DNA from: Amaurobius ferox
Lineage: Eukaryota; Arthropoda; Arachnida; Araneae; Amaurobiidae
Assembly (NCBI GenBank): GCA_951213105.1
Contig: OX578139.1
Coordinates: 75,659,184 to 75,723,183, forward strand
DNA length: 64,000 nucleotides
Reading direction: 5' to 3'
Positions 58,871 to 64,000 of the stretch are shown piece by piece. The position numbers were made by a program, and so were the translations under genes. Under the pieces are notes generated by a model that was given only the letters and a program-made list of their open reading frames with translations, did no database searches and was not told where the DNA came from. Numbering within the stretch: the stretch's first letter is position 1; every line of letters begins with the position of its first letter.

Positions 58871-60013
58871 CGTTTAGGTGTGTTAAATAGTGTTTAGGTG
58901 TGTTTAATAGTGTGAAACACACATTTAATTCGAGATCTAAAAATAGAACTAAAAAGCATGGCATATAAATATATGAATACCGACAACAATTGATTCGAAA
59001 ACAGACAGCAATGCAGATAGTTTGAAAACAAAGTATATGACTACTCAAATAACATGGCTCACATCGTAAGTCTTGAGCGTCGTGTTGGAGATGTATGATT
59101 TTGAAATTTATTTCTCATATTTCGCGTAGTATTTCTTTAAGCTTCTCCCCCAAGACAATAGAAATGTATAAAAACAATAGAAACATTTCATATATTGATT
59201 GCATAAACACGAAATAAAGTGGTAAAGAAAGCGAAGCTAACTATACGCAGTGCGCGCATATTACATTTTCGACATGTTTATAAAAAAGGCAAAACAGAGT
59301 AAAGTCATCAGTGGCGGATGTAAGGCAGAAAAACTGATTTTTTGGCTCCACGTTTAAACCTGGGATGACAAGAACGCGAGGTTTAGGTGTTGAGCAGATT
59401 TTTGGCATGTACCCACCGTATGTTTTGTTGATTTCACTGAGGGATGCATCCTAGATAAAAGTGATCTTACGTAATCTGCGGTGAAATCGACATAAACAGC
59501 GATGTTATTCTGGTAGTTGAAGTAGATATTTAAGACGGCGTTGTTTAGTGAATAAAGATTGCTAAGAATTCATTTCTTACGTAAGTATTTATCAAGTAAA
59601 TTTTGAAAGTAACGATAATTTAAATACCTTGGCTTAAATTATATTTACGATTATAATAAATTTGATTCCATTGAGATAGATACACATAGGAATTGTTATT
59701 TGTTTAAATTTATGCATTTTAATATACCATGGTGTTGGAACATAGGAATGGTTTGTGACGAATTTCCGTCGCAAGCAAATCCAAATTATAGTGACTGCTC
59801 TGTCTTATTAATCGTAACAACAAAAGCTAGTTTTATCTTTGAGACCGGTTGATATATTTTATTAGATGTTTATGCAGTTAATAACGAAATATTTTTTATT
59901 GTTTAATTAAATAAACTAGGTTTATGAGGGCAAATTAAAATTTTATGAAGCCGCTGATGAGTTTAAAATTTCTTTGCCTTCTATACATTGCTATCCATTC
60001 CAATATATTTAAT
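58871..60013. repeat. Shared non-coding flank, copy B
   Basis: Closely similar to 36640..37770. Its last ~200 bp, together with the MITE end, became the satellite unit. Confidence 0.75.
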
Positions 60014-63000
60014 CTTTTTATTAATCAATTTTATTTCTTTGTTTTATGGTCTGTTTTATTTCCCTACATCATTTCATTCGTATCCGATCTGCGCTCGAAT
60101 GTTTTCTTTTCAATGTTTTAATTAATTTGTTTAATTATTCTTATGTGCTTTGCAGTATTTGTAGTATTTCTTCGTTTTCAAATGTTGTTCTTTTAGTGTA
60201 ATTGTATATACAGGGTGACCAGTGCTATCGGTACCCACTGTCTATTTCCTCAACCTTTAGTCACAGAGATACACTTCCAATTGCAAAAATGTTTTAAATT
60301 TTATAATCTATTATCTTGGAAACAGTTTAAATCAATAAATGTATTTCTTTTTATTAATCAGTTTTATTTCTATTATCTTAGAAACAGTTTAAATTAATAA
60401 ATGCATTTCTTTTTATTAATCAGTTTTATTTCTTTGTTTTATGGTCTGTTTTATTTCCCTACATCATTTCATTCGTATCCGATCTGCGCTCGAATATTTT
60501 CTTTTCAATGTTTTAATTAATTTGTTTAATTATTCTTATGTGCTTTGCAGTATTTGTAGTATTTCTTCGTTTTCAAATGTTGTTCTTTTAGTGTAATTGT
60601 ATATACAGGGTGACCAGTGCTATCGGTACCCACTGTCTATTTCCTCAACCTTTAGTCACAGTGATACACTTCCAATTGCAAAAATGTTTTAAATTTTATA
60701 ATCTATTATCTTGGAAACAGTTTAAATCAATAAATGTATTTCTTTTTATTAATCAGTTTTATTTCTATTATCTTAGAAACAGTTTAAATTAATAAATGCA
60801 TTTCTTTTTATTAATCAGTTTTACTTCTTTGTTTTATGGTCTGTTTTATTTCCCTACATCATTTCATTCGTATCCGATCTGCGCTCGAATGTTTTCTTTT
60901 CAATGTTTTAATTAATTTGTTTAATTATTCTTATGTGCTTTGCAGTATTTGTAGTATTTCTTCGTTTTCAAATGTTATTCTTTTAGTGTCATTGTATATA
61001 CAGGGTGACCAGTGCTATCGGTACCCACTGTCTATTTCCTCAACCTTTAGTCACAGAGATACACTTCCAATTGCAAAAATGTTTTAAATTTTATAATCTA
61101 TTATCTTGGAAACAGTTTAAATCAATAAATGTATTTCTTTTTATTAATCAGTTTTATTTCTATTATCTTAGAAACAGTTTAAATTAATAAATGCATTTCT
61201 TTTTATTAATCAGTTTTATTTCTTTGTTTTATGGTCTGTTTTATTTCCCTACATCATTTCATTCGTATCCGATCTGCGCTCGAATGTTTTCTTTTCAATG
61301 TTTTAATTAATTTGTTTAATTATTCTTATGTGCTTTGCAGTATTTGTAGTATTTCTTCGTTTTCAAATGTTGTTCTTTTAGTGTAATTGTATATACAGGG
61401 TGACCAGTGCTATCGGTACCCACTGTCTATTTCCTCAACCTTTAGTCACAGAGATACACTTCCTATTGCAAAAATGTTTTAAATTTTATAATCTATTATC
61501 TTGGAAACAGTTTAAATCAATAAATGTATTTCTTTTTATTAATCAGTTTTATTTCTATTATCTTAGAAACAGTTTAAATTAATAAATGCATTTCTTTTTA
61601 TTAATCAGTTTTATTTCTTTGTTTTATGGTCTGTTTTATTTCCCTACATCATTTCATTCGTATCCGATCTGCGCTCGAATGTTTTCTTTTCAATGTTTTA
61701 ATTAATTTGTTTAATTATTCTTATGTGCTTTGCAGTATTTGTAGTATTTCTTCGTTTTCAAATGTTGTTCTTTTAGTGTAATTGTATATACAGGGTGACC
61801 AGTGCTATCGGTACCCACTGTCTATTTCCTCAACCTTTAGTCACAGAGATACACTTCCAATTGCAAAAATGTTTTAAATTTTATAATCTATTATCTTGGA
61901 AACAGTTTAAATCAATAAATGTATTTCTTTTTATTAATCAGTTTTATTTCTATTATCTTAGAAACAGTTTAAATTAATAAATGCATTTCTTTTTATTAAT
62001 CAGTTTTATTTCTTTGTTTTATGGTATGTTTTATTTCCCTACATCATTTCATTCGTATCCGATCTGCGCTCGAATGTTTTCTTTTCAATGTTTTAATTAA
62101 TTTGTTTAATTATTCTTATGTGCTTTGCAGTATTTGTAGTATTTCTTCGTTTTCAAATGTTGTTCTTTTAGTGTAATTGTATATACAGGGTGACCAGTGC
62201 TATCGGTACCCACTGTCTATTTCCTCAACCTTTAGTCACAGTGATACACTTCCAATTGCAAAAATGTTTTAAATTTTATAATCTATTATCTTGGAAACAG
62301 TTTAAATCAATAAATGTATTTCTTTTTATTAATCAGTTTTATTTCTATTATCTTAGAAACAGTTTAAATTAATAAATGCATTTCTTTTTATTAATCAGTT
62401 TTACTTCTTTGTTTTATGGTCTGTTTTATTTCCCTACATCATTTCATTCGTATCCGATCTGCGCTCGAATGTTTTCTTTTCAATGTTTTAATTAATTTGT
62501 TTAATTATTCTTATGTGCTTTGCAGTATTTGTAGTATTTTTTCGTTTTCAAATGTTGTTCTTTTAGTGTAATTGTATATACAGGGTGACCAGTGCTATCG
62601 GTACCCACTGTCTATTTCCTCAACCTTTAGTCACAGAGATACACTTCCTATTGCAAAAATGTTTTAAATTTTATAATCTATTATCTTGGAAACAGTTTAA
62701 ATCAATAAATGTATTTCTTTTTATTAATCAGTTTTATTTCTATTATCTTAGAAACAGTTTAAATTAATAAATGCATTTCTTTTTATTAATCAGTTTTACT
62801 TCTTTGTTTTATGGTCTGTTTTATTTCCCTACATCATTTCATTCGTATCCGATCTGCGCTCGAATGTTTTCTTTTCAATGTTTTAATTAATTTGTTTAAT
62901 TATTCTTATGTGCTTTGCAGTATTTGTAGTATTTCTTCGTTTTCAAATGTTGTTCTTTTAGTGTAATTGTATATACAGGGTGACCAGTGCTATCGGTACC

Positions 63001-64000
63001 CACTGTCTATTTCCTCAACCTTTAGTCACAGAGATACACTTCCAATTGCAAAAATGTTTTAAATTTTATAATCTATTATCTTGGAAACAGTTTAAATCAA
63101 TAAATGTATTTCTTTTTATTAATCAGTTTTATTTCTATTATCTTAGAAACAGTTTAAATTAATAAATGCATTTCTTTTTATTAATCAGTTTTATTTCTTT
63201 GTTTTATGGTCTGTTTTATTTCCCTACATCATTTCATTCGTATCCGATCTGCGCTCGAATGTTTTCTTTTCAATGTTTTAATTAATTTGTTTAATTATTC
63301 TTATGTGCTTTGCAGTATTTGTAGTATTTCTTCGTTTTCAAATGTTGTTCTTTTAGTGTAATTGTATATACAGGGTGACCAGTGCTATCGGTACCCACTG
63401 TCTATTTCCTCAACCTTTAGTCACAGAGATACACTTCCAATTGCAAAAATGTTTTAAATTTTATAATCTATTATCTTGGAAACAGTTTAAATCAATAAAT
63501 GTATTTCTTTTTATTAATCAGTTTTATTTCTATTATCTTAGAAACAGTTTAAATTAATAAATGCATTTATTTTATTAATCAGTTTTATTTCTTTGTTTTA
63601 TGGTCTGTTTTATTTCCCTACATCATTTCATTCGTATCCGATCTGCGCTCGAATGTTTTCTTTTCAATGTTTTAATTAATTTGTTTAATTATTCTTATGT
63701 GCTTTGAAGTATTTGTAGTATTTCTTCGTTTTCAAATGTTGTTCTTTTAGTGTAATTGTATATACAGTGTGACCAGTGCTATCGGTACCCACTGTCTATT
63801 TCCTCAACCTTTAGTCACAGAGATACACTTCCAATTGCAAAAATGTTTTAAATTTTATAATCTATTATCTTGGAAACAGTTTAAATCAATAAATGTATTT
63901 CTTTTTATTAATCAGTTTTATTTCTTTGTTTTATGGTCTGTTTTATTTCCCTACATCATTTCATTCGTATCCGATCTGCGCTCGAATGTTTTCTTTTCAA
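60014..64000 (+). repeat. 395-bp satellite array (runs off the window)
   Basis: The motif CAGGGTGACCAGTGCTATCG recurs every 395 bp from 60211 (60606, 61001 and so on), about ten nearly identical units. Each unit consists of about 195 bp of ancestral flank (CTTTTTATTAATCAGTTTTA to TTTAGTGTAATTG), about 140 bp of MITE end, and an internal ~62-bp duplication ending in the same CTTTTTATTAATCAG. The last complete unit before the edge lacks that 62-bp duplication. The repeated 60-residue frames have no coding meaning (395 is not a multiple of three). Confidence 0.95.

Larger units (their letters stand above)
54300..60350. repeat. 6-kb duplicated segment, copy B
   Basis: Partner of 32185..38107. 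It extends further into the LINE on its left (to about 51.8 kb) and merges into the 395-bp satellite on its right. The colinearity includes non-LINE flank (58871..60013) and the MITE end, which favours a segmental duplication over two independent LINE insertions. Confidence 0.75.

Noticed and set aside
60215..63557. Nine nearly identical 60-residue frames at 395-bp spacing
   Set aside because: A by-product of the satellite. The sequence spans a MITE end and shows no codon-level conservation beyond DNA identity.

Overview
This is a eukaryotic, almost certainly animal, nuclear segment: strongly AT-rich, with no intact host gene, tRNA or rRNA gene that I can support. Nearly everything recognisable is mobile or repetitive DNA. 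The mix of RNase H-bearing and CR1-like non-LTR retrotransposons, a Penelope-like fragment, tRNA- and 5S-derived SINEs, a foldback element and an element starting CAGGGTGTCC suggests an invertebrate, perhaps an arthropod; no species can be named from the sequence.

Layout. 1-5.6 kb: a 1.3-kb interspersed repeat cut by the window edge, then repeats ending in CA tracts and a palindromic hairpin. 5.66-15.37 kb: the standout feature, a 9.7-kb foldback-type transposon with arms built of tandem units (319 and 145 bp), a roughly 10-bp target duplication, and a loop holding two broken LINE fragments in opposite orientations. 15.5-17.1 kb: a 0.8-kb repeat whose hairpin end is amplified as a 140-bp array. 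17.1-32.2 kb: AT-rich DNA with a tRNA-derived SINE, a second (inverted) 1.3-kb repeat copy, and a pair of inverted promoter-like arms 5.1 kb apart. 32.2-38.1 kb and 54.3-60.35 kb: two copies of a 6-kb duplicated segment containing a degenerate gag-like ORF1 and endonuclease of one LINE. The second copy continues into reverse transcriptase and RNase H (51.8-54.5 kb). 38-46.9 kb: a palindromic MITE, a Penelope-like RT fragment, a third 1.3-kb repeat copy with a SINE in it, and further 0.8-kb repeats, some in tandem. 46.9-50.2 kb: a degenerate array of roughly 150-170-bp units. 60.0-64.0 kb: a homogeneous 395-bp satellite running off the window.

The duplicated 6-kb segment acts as an internal clock. 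Copy A (32-38 kb) carries a composite 5S-rRNA/tRNA-like SINE that is absent from copy B. Copy B carries a different, tRNA-Ser-like SINE with a perfect 13-bp target duplication that is absent from copy A. At the far end both copies meet the same MITE end: in A the MITE is complete, whereas in B its first ~140 bp plus ~200 bp of flank have become the repeating unit of the 395-bp satellite.

All long open frames in the tandem arrays are by-products of stop-poor repeats whose unit lengths are not multiples of three, so they are not annotated as genes.
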